Of a DNA stretch of 64,000 nt, positions 53,904 to 62,119 are shown piece by piece. Each line of letters starts with the position of its first letter. Within the stretch, counting starts at the first letter, position 1. The notes under the pieces were generated by a model. That model did not search any database and was not told the origin of the DNA. It worked only from the letters and a program-made list of their open reading frames with translations. The translations under genes were made by a program, and so were the position numbers. The DNA comes from Streptomyces sp. yr375 (GTDB taxonomy: Bacteria; Actinomycetota; Actinomycetes; Streptomycetales; Streptomycetaceae). The stretch lies in assembly GCF_900110755.1 (NCBI RefSeq), contig NZ_FOFF01000002.1, positions 124,001-188,000 on the forward strand, in the 5' to 3' direction.

Positions 53904-53933
53904 TGTCAGCGATGACATGTGTCAACGCTGACA
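53904..53933. promoter_or_regulatory. Two LacI-type operators upstream of the levanase-like gene
   Basis: TGTCA-GCGA-TGACA (53904-53917) and TGTCA-ACGC-TGACA (53920-53933) are two 14-bp palindromes, both with a CG at the centre, spaced 2 bases apart. Central CG and this symmetry are typical of LacI-family sugar regulators. They lie 104-133 bases before the levanase ATG. No LacI gene is in the window. Confidence 0.65.
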
Positions 53934-54010
53934 TCGAGTGGCCCGATGATGAGCGACATCAGGCCAACGCGTCAACGGTTCGCACGAGATTGCGCAACGC
54001 CTCCACAAAT

Positions 54011-55231
54011 TCAGGGCAGTTGAGCCCTCCCCGGTGCCGCAGGTACGTGGTCGTCGTACGGGGTGAAGTGGGCCGGGGCGTGGTCGATCGGCAGGTCGGG
54101 CCGCCAGGCGGTGAGGGACTGGGCGCTGCACACGAACAGGGACGGCGGCAGGTGGTCCAGGGAGTACCAGCGCCAGTCGCCGACGCTCTCGCCGGGCTGG
54201 TCTGCCGGTTCGCCCTCCCAGTCGGTGACGACAGCGCCGACCGTGAGTCGTACGACGCCGTCGACGTGATCGACGAGCGTGCCCAGCAGCCGTACGTCCG
54301 ACGGGTCCGCCCGCACCCCGGTCTCCTCCCGCAACTCCCGTACGACCGTCTCCTGGAGGGACTCGCCGGGTTCCACCGTGCCGCCGGGCAGCTCCCAGGT
54401 GCCCCGGCGGTGGCGGCCCAGGAGCAGTCCTCGGGGGCCGTGCAGGATCGCGCCGACGCCGATTGCCGCGTGGGCGACGGGCGGGAAGTTCGTGCGGGGG
54501 CGGGCGGAGACGCGCGGCGGGCGGCGGGCGCGGAAGACGCGGTAGGCGGCGGCGTTCGCCGGGTCGGGCGACGTCACCGGCACGACGTCCTCGACGACCA
54601 GTCCGTGCTCGGTGAGCAGTTCCTCCCACACCTCGGGGGCGGGCACCCACATCCGGACCGTCGTCTCGCCGCCGCCCGCCAACCGCAGGGTCTCCGGCCG
54701 GGCCACGAGGTCCGAAGTGGGCCCCTCCCCCTGGGAGTTGGTGTGCAGCACGGAGAAGCACAGCGTCCCGCCCGGGGTCAGCGCGGTCGCCAGCGCGGGC
54801 AGCAGCCGCCGTGGGTCGACGAACGGGACCGCGCCGACGGAGTACACGACGTCGTACCGCCGCGCGGCGTGCAGGTGCGCGACGGCGTCCGCGTGGAAGA
54901 GCCGCAGCCCGGGCAGGGAGCCGTACCGGGCCCGGGCGCGCTCGATCTGGCCCGGCGCGGAGTCGACCGCGTCGACCGTGGCGTCGTACGCGCGCACGAG
55001 CCGGGCGGCGTGCCGGGCCGTCCCGCAGCCGAGGTCCAGGACGCGCCGGCCCGTCAGCTCCCCGAGGAACGACTCGTCGGGACCCGCGTCCGGGAACCCC
55101 CAGTCGATCCGTTCCGCCTCCGCCAGGACGGTTCCGCGCCGCAGGTGGTGGGCGGCGTAGGCCTGCCAGGCCTCGGCGTTGACGGACTCCGGTCCGTCGG
55201 CGGGGGAGGAGGGGAGGGGCGTGCGGGGCAT
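54011..55231 (-). CDS. Methyltransferase-NUDIX hydrolase fusion protein
   Basis: This 406-residue protein joins a SAM-dependent methyltransferase ([40 protein letters not shown]) to a C-terminal NUDIX domain with the box [18 protein letters not shown] then EETGV, at about residues 305-327. The joint lies near residue 245-260. The start at 55231 gives a Pro-rich N-terminus. It is the last of a long run of minus-strand genes, 33 bases after the CMD gene, and could belong to the metabolite cluster or just lie beside it. Confidence 0.9.
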   Translation of the reverse strand: MPRTPLPSSPADGPESVNAEAWQAYAAHHLRRGTVLAEAERIDWGFPDAGPDESFLGELTGRRVLDLGCGTARHAARLVRAYDATVDAVDSAPGQIERARARYGSLPGLRLFHADAVAHLHAARRYDVVYSVGAVPFVDPRRLLPALATALTPGGTLCFSVLHTNSQGEGPTSDLVARPETLRLAGGGETTVRMWVPAPEVWEELLTEHGLVVEDVVPVTSPDPANAAAYRVFRARRPPRVSARPRTNFPPVAHAAIGVGAILHGPRGLLLGRHRRGTWELPGGTVEPGESLQETVVRELREETGVRADPSDVRLLGTLVDHVDGVVRLTVGAVVTDWEGEPADQPGESVGDWRWYSLDHLPPSLFVCSAQSLTAWRPDLPIDHAPAHFTPYDDHVPAAPGRAQLP

Positions 55232-55264
55232 GGGTGGGGCCTCCAGGGAGTGGATCAGGGTCGG

Positions 55265-55714
55265 TCAGTGCACGGGGTGCTTGCTGAGGATGGACACCCG
55301 GTTGAAGGCGTTGATGGTGACCGCCACCCAGATCACCGCCGAGAGCTGGTCCTCGGTGAGCACCTGCCGGGCGTCCGCGTACGCGGCCTCCTGCGCGGCG
55401 GCGTCGGACGGCACGGTGGTCGCCTCCGCCAGCGCGAGCGCCGCGCGTTCCACGGGGGTGAAGAGGGCGGTGTCCCGCCAGGCGGCGAGGACACCGAGCC
55501 GCCGGGTGTCCTCGCCCGCCCGCAGGGCCGCCTTGGTGTGCACGTCCAGGCAGAACGCGCAGCCGTTGAGCTGGGAGACGCGCAGGTTGACCAGCTCCAC
55601 GAGGGCGCGCTCCAGACCGGCTTCGGCGGCGGTCGCCCGTACCGCCTCGGAGGTCTGGACCAGCGCGTGGTAGGCCTTGGGGCTCTGCTTGTCTATGAAT
55701 ATCCGTCGGGTCAC
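55265..55714 (-). CDS. Carboxymuconolactone decarboxylase/AhpD-like protein
   Basis: This 149-residue helical protein of the CMD/AhpD superfamily has the redox-type motif CAFCLDVHTKAAL (CxxCxxxH), suggesting peroxidatic or thiol-disulfide activity rather than lactone decarboxylation. It starts with MTRRIFIDKQSPKAYHALVQ from a GTG at 55714. It lies 41 bases after the P450 stop on the same strand, and the nearby CMD genes make it plausible that it protects the pathway from oxidative by-products. Confidence 0.92.
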   Translation of the reverse strand: MTRRIFIDKQSPKAYHALVQTSEAVRATAAEAGLERALVELVNLRVSQLNGCAFCLDVHTKAALRAGEDTRRLGVLAAWRDTALFTPVERAALALAEATTVPSDAAAQEAAYADARQVLTEDQLSAVIWVAVTINAFNRVSILSKHPVH

Positions 55715-55755
55715 AGTCGGACATCAAACCATCCGTGCGCCCGGGAGGCGTGGGG

Positions 55756-56964
55756 TCACGTCCCGGGGAGCCAGCGGACGGGGAGGTGGCGGGGGCCCCG
55801 GATGAGGAGGCCGGTGCGCCAGGAGAGGGTGGCGGGGTCGGCGTCCAGGGCGAGGGCGGGGCAGCGGTCCAGGAGCGCCGTGATGGCGGTGCGGGCCTGG
55901 AGGCGGGCCAGGGGAGCGCCCAGGCAGTAGTGGATGCCGTGGCCGAAGGCGAGGTGACCGCCGGCCGGGCGGCGGATGTCGAAGCGGTCCGGGTCCGGGA
56001 AGCGCGCCGGGTCCCGGTCCGCGTCGGCGAGCGCGACCAGGACGAGTTCGCCGCCGCCCGGCACCACCATGCCGCCGATCTCCAGGGGGCCGGTGGTGAA
56101 GCGGTAGGTGGTGGTCTCGACGGGGCCGTCGTAGCGCAGCATCTCCTCGACGGCGTTGTCGACGAGCGAGGGGTCGGCGCGCAACGCGGTGAGCTGCTCG
56201 GGGTGGCGCAGCAGCGCGAGGACGCCGGCGGCGATCAGGTGCACGGTCGTCTCGAAGCCGGTGACCAGCAACAGCCAGGCCATGCCGATGAGTTCCTCGG
56301 CGGACAGCCGGTCGCCGTCCTCGTCCGTGGTCCGGATGAGGGCGCTCATCAGATCGTCGCCGGGCCGCTGCCGCATCTCGTCCACCATGGCGACCAGGTA
56401 GTCCGTCATCGCGGCCGTGGCGGCCGTCCTGGTGTCCCGGTCCGGGCTGCTCAGCGCCTGCTCGGCCCACTCCCGGAACGCGGCGCGGTCGAGCGAGGGC
56501 ACGCCGAGCAGTTCGCAGATGATGCCCATGGCCAGCGGGAAGGACAGCGCCTCGACGAGGTCGGCGCGGCCGCCCGGCCCGGCCAGCATGGCGTCGAGGA
56601 GTTCGCCGGTCAACGCCCGGACCCTCGGGGCGAGTTCCTCGACCCGGCGGGGGGTGAACTCCTTCGCCACGAGCCTGCGCAGCCGGGAGTGGTCCGGCGG
56701 GTTCGAGCTCAGCAGGTTCTCGCCCGCGGAGAGCCGGGCCAGCGGCAGCGCCGGGGAGGCGTCCTGCCAGGACTTGGACAGCGTGGGGTCGGTGAGCGCG
56801 GCCCGGCACGCCTCGTAGCCGACCACGAGCCACGCCTCCGCGCCCTCGGGCACCCGGACCCGGTGCACCGGGCCCCGGGCGCGCAGGGCGGCGTACACCG
56901 GATGGGGATTCCTGAGGAACTCCTCGCCGAGCGCCCCGAAGTCCGCCGCGACGTCCGTCGTCAC
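55756..56964 (-). CDS. Cytochrome P450
   Basis: This 402-residue soluble bacterial P450 has the I-helix region LLLVTGFETTVHLIAAGVLA, the ExxR motif in EEMLRYDGPVETTTYRF (as E..LR) and the heme-thiolate motif FGHGIHYCLGAPLARLQ. In the I helix the usual acid-alcohol pair is E-T. The GTG at 56964 overlaps the stop of the twin-CMD gene (GTGA), so the two are translated together. It probably hydroxylates or couples an intermediate of the pathway; electron partners are not adjacent. Confidence 0.95.
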   Translation of the reverse strand: MTTDVAADFGALGEEFLRNPHPVYAALRARGPVHRVRVPEGAEAWLVVGYEACRAALTDPTLSKSWQDASPALPLARLSAGENLLSSNPPDHSRLRRLVAKEFTPRRVEELAPRVRALTGELLDAMLAGPGGRADLVEALSFPLAMGIICELLGVPSLDRAAFREWAEQALSSPDRDTRTAATAAMTDYLVAMVDEMRQRPGDDLMSALIRTTDEDGDRLSAEELIGMAWLLLVTGFETTVHLIAAGVLALLRHPEQLTALRADPSLVDNAVEEMLRYDGPVETTTYRFTTGPLEIGGMVVPGGGELVLVALADADRDPARFPDPDRFDIRRPAGGHLAFGHGIHYCLGAPLARLQARTAITALLDRCPALALDADPATLSWRTGLLIRGPRHLPVRWLPGT

Positions 56965-57857
56965 CGCGAGCTGTTCCGTTCCTCGAACACGGCCCTGGCC
57001 ACCCCGATCGCGTTCAGCGTGCGCGGGAATCCGGCGTACGGCACGACGTGGATCAGCGTCTCGACCACCTGCCGCGCGCTCAGGCCGACGTTCAGCGCGG
57101 CCCCGATGTGCACGCGCAGTTGGGGAGCGGTGTCGCCGACGGCGGTCAGCGCGCCGACGGTGACGAGCTGCCGTGACGGGGCGCTCAGCCACGGGCGGTG
57201 GTAGACGTCGCCGAAGGTGAACTCGACGATGTAGCGGCCCAGATCAGGGGCGATGTCCTTCAGGGACTCGACGACCTCCAGGCCGTGCGCGCCGTCGATC
57301 TCCAGCAGCTTCTCCTTGCCGCGCTCGTAACGGTCGCCGCCTTCCTCCATGACCGGCGGCTCGAACGTGACGTCGCCGGCGGCGAACACCTTCCTGGCCA
57401 CGCCGACCGCGTTGAGCGCCCGGGGGAATCCCACGAACGGCACCAGATGGATCAGGGCCTCGATGATCTCCGCGGGGCGCACGCCGACGTTCAGCGCCGC
57501 GTCCATGTGGAAGTCGAGCTGCGACGCGGTGTCCCCCGCCGCGGCCAGCGCCGCGACCGTCACCAACTCCCGCTGGCGCAGGTCGAGTCCGGCCCGCGAG
57601 AAGACGTCGCCGTACGCGAACTCGACGACGTAGCGGCCCAGGTCCGGGGCGATGTCCCGGAGCGACTCGACGACGGCCGCCCCGCGTTCGCCGGACGCCT
57701 CGCGCAGCACGGCCCACCCGCGCGTGTAGCGGGCGCTCTCGCGGGGCGCGGCGGCGGCCGGCGTCGCGTTCAGCAGACCGTCGACCCCGACGAGGGCGCC
57801 GGTGGTCAGCGTGGCGCGACGGGTGAGGGCGGCGGCGTTCTTACGTGATTCACTCAT
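56961..57857 (-). CDS. Twin carboxymuconolactone-decarboxylase-domain protein with Tat-like leader
   Basis: This 298-residue protein has two tandem CMD domains (about 50-160 and 175-290). Each contains ESLRDIAPDLGRYVVEF or its close copy ESLKDIAPDLGRYIVEF, an LVTV segment, and FPRxLNAxGVAR near its end. The N-terminus (LTRRATLTTGALVGVDGLLN, then TPAAAA) looks like a twin-arginine signal. No CxxC is visible, so it belongs to the CMD type rather than AhpD. It starts 35 bases after the methyltransferase stop and overlaps the P450 gene. Confidence 0.88.
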   Translation of the reverse strand: MSESRKNAAALTRRATLTTGALVGVDGLLNATPAAAAPRESARYTRGWAVLREASGERGAAVVESLRDIAPDLGRYVVEFAYGDVFSRAGLDLRQRELVTVAALAAAGDTASQLDFHMDAALNVGVRPAEIIEALIHLVPFVGFPRALNAVGVARKVFAAGDVTFEPPVMEEGGDRYERGKEKLLEIDGAHGLEVVESLKDIAPDLGRYIVEFTFGDVYHRPWLSAPSRQLVTVGALTAVGDTAPQLRVHIGAALNVGLSARQVVETLIHVVPYAGFPRTLNAIGVARAVFEERNSSR

Positions 57858-57892
57858 GGTGCTCCAAGCCGGTGATGTGGGACGTACGTGTT

Positions 57893-58744
57893 TCAGGCGG
57901 TGCCGATCGCGATGACGTTCCCCTCGCTGATGTAGCCGTCCGGGTCGCGCAACGGTGCCGCCGGGTCGTCGGGGTCCAGGAACGGGGCCCAGTCGCCCGG
58001 CATCCCCGCCCGCGTCGCCTGCCGGGCGAACCGCGCGCACGCGTTGCCGTAGAACCGCAGGGCCGCCGGGGACAGGGGGGCGTGGAACTCCATGAGGATC
58101 GTGCGCTGCCGTACGGACGTGAACCCGGCGGCGCGCAGCCGGCGGTACAGGTCGCGGCCCCGCAGCAACTGGCGGGCGTAGCCGGGGGATTGGGCGCCCT
58201 CGCGGAAGAAGTCGGTGATCAGGAAGGGGTCCGCCGGGCGTACGGTGCTCAGGGTGCCGTCGACGTCCTTGACGGCGACGAGGCCGCCGGGCCGGGTGAC
58301 CCGGCGCAGTTCCGCCAGCACGCGCGTCAGTTCGACGTCGTCCAGGTACTGCGTCGTGTTCGCGCACCAGACGGCGTCGAACGTGCCGTCCGCGTAAGGC
58401 AGTTCGAGGAGACTGCCCTGCCGGACCGCGAGCCGTGCGCGGGCCGGATGGTCCCGCATCCGCTCGGCGGCGAGCGCGGCGTTCTCCTCGGCCAGGTCGA
58501 GGGCCGAGACCCGCCCCTCGGGCCCGACGAGCTCCGCGAGCCGGGGCAGGAACGCGCCGCTGCCGCACCCCGCGTCCAGCACATGCCAGCCCGGCCGGAC
58601 GCCCACGCTGTCCAGGGCGTCCAGGTAGTACGCGGCACAGGCCTCGAAGTGCGGGTCCACGATGTCCTCGTGGGTGAACGCCAGCCCGGTGGACGTCTCG
58701 TAACCCCAAGTGTTTTCCCGGCTGTGCTGATTTTCCGTCAGCAT
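57893..58744 (-). CDS. Class I SAM-dependent methyltransferase
   Basis: This 283-residue protein has the SAM-binding motif WHVLDAGCGSGAFLPRLAEL near residue 53, the acidic ribose contact in VSALDLAEENAAL, and FDAVWCANTTQYLDDVEL, VTRPGGLVAVKDVDG. This is the UbiE-like fold used for C-, N- or O-methylation of small molecules. Its ATG at 58744 overlaps the stop of the upstream hydrolase gene (ATGCTGA). Confidence 0.92.
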   Translation of the reverse strand: MLTENQHSRENTWGYETSTGLAFTHEDIVDPHFEACAAYYLDALDSVGVRPGWHVLDAGCGSGAFLPRLAELVGPEGRVSALDLAEENAALAAERMRDHPARARLAVRQGSLLELPYADGTFDAVWCANTTQYLDDVELTRVLAELRRVTRPGGLVAVKDVDGTLSTVRPADPFLITDFFREGAQSPGYARQLLRGRDLYRRLRAAGFTSVRQRTILMEFHAPLSPAALRFYGNACARFARQATRAGMPGDWAPFLDPDDPAAPLRDPDGYISEGNVIAIGTA

Positions 58745-59526
58745 GCTTTCACCTCAACGGAGTTGGCGCGGGCGAGCAGGTCCGTGAGGATGTCCACGGT
58801 CGCCTCCGGGACCTCCAGTGGGGCGAGGTGGCCGACGCCGGGGAGGGTGACGAGGCGGCCCTGTGGCAGGGCGGTCGCCGTCTCGCGGGCCTCGTCCAGG
58901 GAGACGAGTTCGTCCTCTTCGCCGATGACGACCACGGCCGGTATGTCGGCCGTGCGCAGGGTGGCGAGGGAGTCCGCCCGTGCCGCGACGGCCCGTTGCG
59001 CCCAGGCGACGGAGCGGGGACCGGCCGCCTGCGCCAGGTCCGTCACCCGGGCCAGGAGTCGGGGGTGCCGGGCGCGCGTGGTGGCGCCCAGCAGGGCCGG
59101 TGTGGTCCGGGCGACGACCGCGCCGCGCGCCGTGTCGTCGAGGACCAGGTCGGCGAAGAGCCGCCGCCGCTCCGCCGCCTCCGCCGTGTCGGCCGTGCCC
59201 CGTGCGGCCAGCAGGGCCAGGGCCCGCACCCGGTCCGGATGGCGGCGCAGGAAGGCCATCGCCACGTAACCGCCCATGGAGCAGCCGGCCAGCGCGACGC
59301 CGTCGATGCCCTGCCGGTCGAGTTCCCGGGCCAGGTCGTCGGCCACGAGGGCGAGCGAGGGCGACGCGTCCGGCAGCGGCGCGGCGCCGAAACCGCGCTG
59401 GTCGGGGGTGACGACATGGTGGGCGCGGGCGCGCAGCCCCTGTGCCGTCGCCTCCCACATGGACGAGTCGAGGGGCAGCGCGTGCAGCAGGACGACCGGG
59501 ACGCCGTTCACCGGGACGCCGTTCAT
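58738..59526 (-). CDS. Alpha/beta hydrolase
   Basis: This 262-residue alpha/beta hydrolase begins with VNGVPVVLLHALPLDSSMWE, has the nucleophile elbow LAGCSMGGYVAMAF, the acid region VVIGEEDELVSLDEA and the catalytic-His segment LPGVGHLAPLEVPEAT. It is of the 3-oxoadipate enol-lactonase/haloperoxidase type. The ATG at 59526 overlaps the stop of the LysR-domain gene. In the cluster it may hydrolyse an ester, lactone or thioester. Confidence 0.92.
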   Translation of the reverse strand: MNGVPVNGVPVVLLHALPLDSSMWEATAQGLRARAHHVVTPDQRGFGAAPLPDASPSLALVADDLARELDRQGIDGVALAGCSMGGYVAMAFLRRHPDRVRALALLAARGTADTAEAAERRRLFADLVLDDTARGAVVARTTPALLGATTRARHPRLLARVTDLAQAAGPRSVAWAQRAVAARADSLATLRTADIPAVVVIGEEDELVSLDEARETATALPQGRLVTLPGVGHLAPLEVPEATVDILTDLLARANSVEVKAC

Positions 59527-60152
59527 CGGGCCGCCGCCTGTTCCGCGTCGGCCACGAACCGCCGTACGTGCTCGGGGAGTTCGGCCTCCCGCAGCCAGCC
59601 CAGGGTGACGGCGGCGGGCGGCAGGTCGTGGACCGGGACGACCTTGATGTCCGGGGGGACGACGGCGTCCAGGGACTGGAACGACACGTGCAGCGCGGTG
59701 CTGTTCCTGAGCCGGTCCGCCAGTGCGGTCATCGTCGTCATGGGGTGGACCCGGCGGATCGGACGGCCTTGCGGGGTGCGGGGCGGCACGACCAGGTTCC
59801 AGACGTGCGGCGGGAAGTCGCCGGGGCACTCGAAACCCTCGTACGCGGCGGCCTCCTCCACCGACACCGACGCGCGGCCGGCCAGCGGGTGATGGGCGCC
59901 GACCAGCACGGCCCGCCCGTCGTGGGCGACGGGCGCGCTCATGGCGACGTCCGGCTCCAGCGGGTCGTACTTGACGATCATGACGTCCAGGCGGCCGGCG
60001 CGCAGCGGCTCGAACGGCTCGGTGACCTCGTAGGGCACGTACGCCACCGACTCCGGCGGATGACCGGCGGCGGCGACGATGCGGGACGCCAGGTGGGGGC
60101 TGCCGTGGACGCCGAGGCGGATCGGGCGCAGCGCGGTGCGGGGGGACGGCAA
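59523..60152 (-). CDS. LysR effector-binding domain without a helix-turn-helix
   Basis: This 209-residue protein is only the C-terminal periplasmic-binding-like domain of a LysR regulator: IRLGVHGSPHLASRIVAAAG, AGRLDVMIVKYDPLEPDVAM and VGAHHPLAGRASVSVEEAAA. There is no winged helix-turn-helix, and none fits upstream because the previous gene ends one base before its TTG start. GGAGG precedes the TTG at 60152. It cannot bind DNA like a LysR protein and so may bind a pathway ligand, act as a chaperone, or work in an enzyme complex. Being inside an operon supports an unusual role. Confidence 0.85.
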   Translation of the reverse strand: MPSPRTALRPIRLGVHGSPHLASRIVAAAGHPPESVAYVPYEVTEPFEPLRAGRLDVMIVKYDPLEPDVAMSAPVAHDGRAVLVGAHHPLAGRASVSVEEAAAYEGFECPGDFPPHVWNLVVPPRTPQGRPIRRVHPMTTMTALADRLRNSTALHVSFQSLDAVVPPDIKVVPVHDLPPAAVTLGWLREAELPEHVRRFVADAEQAAAR

Positions 60153-60153
60153 T

Positions 60154-60969
60154 TCAGACCTCCGTGGTCAGTCCGGCGTATGCCTGGAGTTCGTCCGGGC
60201 GGTGGACGTCGGTGTCGACGCGCAGCATCGCGAAGCGCGAGTCCGGGCCGGCCGGGCCGGTGAGGCCGGTCAGACGGGGCACGAAGCGCAGCGTCAGCCG
60301 GTCGCCGGGGCCGATCAGCCCGTCCAGGACGGCTTCGGCGACGAGATGGTTGACGTGCACGAGCGCGTCCGTCACGCCGACCTTCGCGGTGGCGACGTAC
60401 AGCTCGCGGTGGACCGCCGGGCGCGAGCGCGGGCGGCCGGGCACGGTCACGGTGGCCGACGGGCGGCCGGACAGTTCGTGCGACGCCTCGAAGGACTTGA
60501 GCAGCCGGCGCAGGGTGGCCGTCGCCGCGCCCGCCGCCGGTCCGGCCCAGGCCACCGAGCCGTCGGCGGCGACGTGTGCGAAGGCGAACCGCTCGCGGAG
60601 GTTGGGCGGGCTGCCGGCCAGGTAGACGGTACGGGTGAAGGAGCGCCGCCACACGGCCTGCGTCTCGGGTGTCAGACCGAGGGCGAAGGCGCACGTCTCG
60701 CGCACCCACGACGCCAGGTCGAGCCGGCCGATGACGACCACGGCCAGCACGTCGTCGTGGCGTACCGCGCCGGCGTCGTGGAATGCGGCCCGGGCGGTGC
60801 GCAGGGCCTGCGGGCTGGACAGGTCGAGCCGGTCCGCCAGCTCCGGGCGGGCGGTCCGCACCCGGTCCACGGCCGACTTGAGCAGGGCCTCCGAGGACAG
60901 CGGGTAGGGCGGGGGCGGGGGCGGCGGCGCGAGCAGCGCGGCGGAGACGGGGTCGAGGGAACGGGTCAC
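60154..60969 (-). CDS. Protein of unknown function (DUF6182-like)
   Basis: This 271-residue soluble protein has a Pro-rich start, then VDRVRTARPELADRLDLSS, VVVIGRLDLASWVRETCAFA, RTVYLAGSPPNLRERFAFAH and ELYVATAKVGVTDALVHVNH. I recall a similar Streptomyces family labelled DUF6182 but am not certain. No catalytic motif was recognised. The repeated HVN/His motifs near 230 could be an active site. Its GTG overlaps the stop of the synthetase-like gene, so the two proteins probably act together. Confidence 0.75.
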   Translation of the reverse strand: MTRSLDPVSAALLAPPPPPPPYPLSSEALLKSAVDRVRTARPELADRLDLSSPQALRTARAAFHDAGAVRHDDVLAVVVIGRLDLASWVRETCAFALGLTPETQAVWRRSFTRTVYLAGSPPNLRERFAFAHVAADGSVAWAGPAAGAATATLRRLLKSFEASHELSGRPSATVTVPGRPRSRPAVHRELYVATAKVGVTDALVHVNHLVAEAVLDGLIGPGDRLTLRFVPRLTGLTGPAGPDSRFAMLRVDTDVHRPDELQAYAGLTTEV

Positions 60970-62117
60970 AGGAACACCGCCGACAGGAGTCCGGGATCGG
61001 GAGCGGGCCGGCCCTTGCCCAGGAGCGAGCAGGTCAGCCGGTAGGGGTCGACGTAGGTGTGGTCCCGGCGGTGCCGGTCGAGCGCGTCGGACAGCTCGCC
61101 CGCGACGGCCGCCCTGGAGCGCTCCAGGAGCCGGGCGGCCACGGTCATGCAGTGCCGCAGCAGGTCGTGGCGGAACGACTGGCGCTGCCCGGGACCGAGG
61201 GTCGCGATGAAGTACAGCCGCATACCGAGCCGCAGCGCGCCCGCGCCCTCATCGCCGTTGCCGTCTCGGCCTACGTCTGCGTCGATCACGTCGGTTGCGG
61301 CCCGTAGCAGCGCGCCGGCCGTGTGGTCGCGCCAGCCGCCGTGCCGGGCCGAGGTGATCTTGCCGTCGATGGGCACCCGGCCGATCGGCACCCGGCGCAC
61401 GGGCGGCCCCAGCGTGCTCAGCACCCGGTTCAAGAGCTGGTAGTCCGCGTCGAGTTCGGGGTCGTGCAGCAGCACGACCTCGTCGTACCAGGGCACGAGC
61501 GGGACCAGTTCACGCAGCGCGCAGGCGAGGTAGTTGGGGCGGCCGTCCGACGTGACGATCCGGCGCAGCGGCATGCCGTACCGGGTGGCGTCCAGGTAGA
61601 CGGGGCCGCCGCAGTGCCGCTGGTCGAGGACCAGGCCCACGGCGGCGAGCCGCTCGATCATCTCGTCGAGGCGCAGGCCGGGCGGCTGGTGCTCCTGGAG
61701 ACCGGGGTCGTGCATCCCCAGCCGCGCGTAGTGCCCGGCCCACAGCCGCAGCATCCGCTCGCTGGCCGGATGCACCCAGCCGCCGTGCTCGACGGCGTCC
61801 CGGTAGGGCCGCAGGACGTCGGCGTCCTGGCGCTCGGCCTCGGACCGGTAGCGGACGTAGAGGTCGCCGATGTCCTCCTCGGAGAGCCGCGTGTAGTCGG
61901 TCTCGCCGTGGGTGCGGTCGAGGTACTCCCAGAAGCCGACGGTCTGTTCGGTGACGTGGTAGGTGGTGTGGCTGTAGCGGTAGGTGACCTCGGCGAGCGG
62001 CGCGGTGGCCCGGAACATCACGTCGGTCCACAGCAGGCCTTTGAGGTGGCTGGGGGTCAGCGGTTTCGTGGGGGTGACCGTGACCGGCGCCAGCAGGACG
62101 TTCTTGCGAGGCGGCAC
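60966..62117 (-). CDS. Stand-alone class I (ArgRS-like) aminoacyl-tRNA-synthetase-type catalytic domain
   Basis: This 383-residue protein matches by eye the order of arginyl-tRNA synthetase core elements: PTKPLTPSHLKGLL at about 16-29 (PNKPLHVGHLR-like; only the second His of HIGH is kept), RMLRLWAGHYARLGMHDP at about 121-138, DATRYGMPLRRIVTSDGRPNY at 176-196, and RVPIGRVPIDGKITSARHGG at 242-261, which corresponds to the KMSKS-like loop. The N-terminal tRNA-recognition domain and the normal anticodon-binding domain are missing. It is therefore probably an amino-acid-activating enzyme in secondary metabolism. GTG 62117 has GGAGG 9 bases upstream; ATG 62126 is an alternative. Confidence 0.65.
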   Translation of the reverse strand: MPPRKNVLLAPVTVTPTKPLTPSHLKGLLWTDVMFRATAPLAEVTYRYSHTTYHVTEQTVGFWEYLDRTHGETDYTRLSEEDIGDLYVRYRSEAERQDADVLRPYRDAVEHGGWVHPASERMLRLWAGHYARLGMHDPGLQEHQPPGLRLDEMIERLAAVGLVLDQRHCGGPVYLDATRYGMPLRRIVTSDGRPNYLACALRELVPLVPWYDEVVLLHDPELDADYQLLNRVLSTLGPPVRRVPIGRVPIDGKITSARHGGWRDHTAGALLRAATDVIDADVGRDGNGDEGAGALRLGMRLYFIATLGPGQRQSFRHDLLRHCMTVAARLLERSRAAVAGELSDALDRHRRDHTYVDPYRLTCSLLGKGRPAPDPGLLSAVFL

Positions 62118-62119
62118 CG

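Noticed and set aside
58738..59526. BioH-type pimeloyl-ACP esterase for the biotin genes
   Set aside because: It lies 50 kb from the bio genes within another operon and looks like an enol-lactonase/haloperoxidase-type hydrolase.
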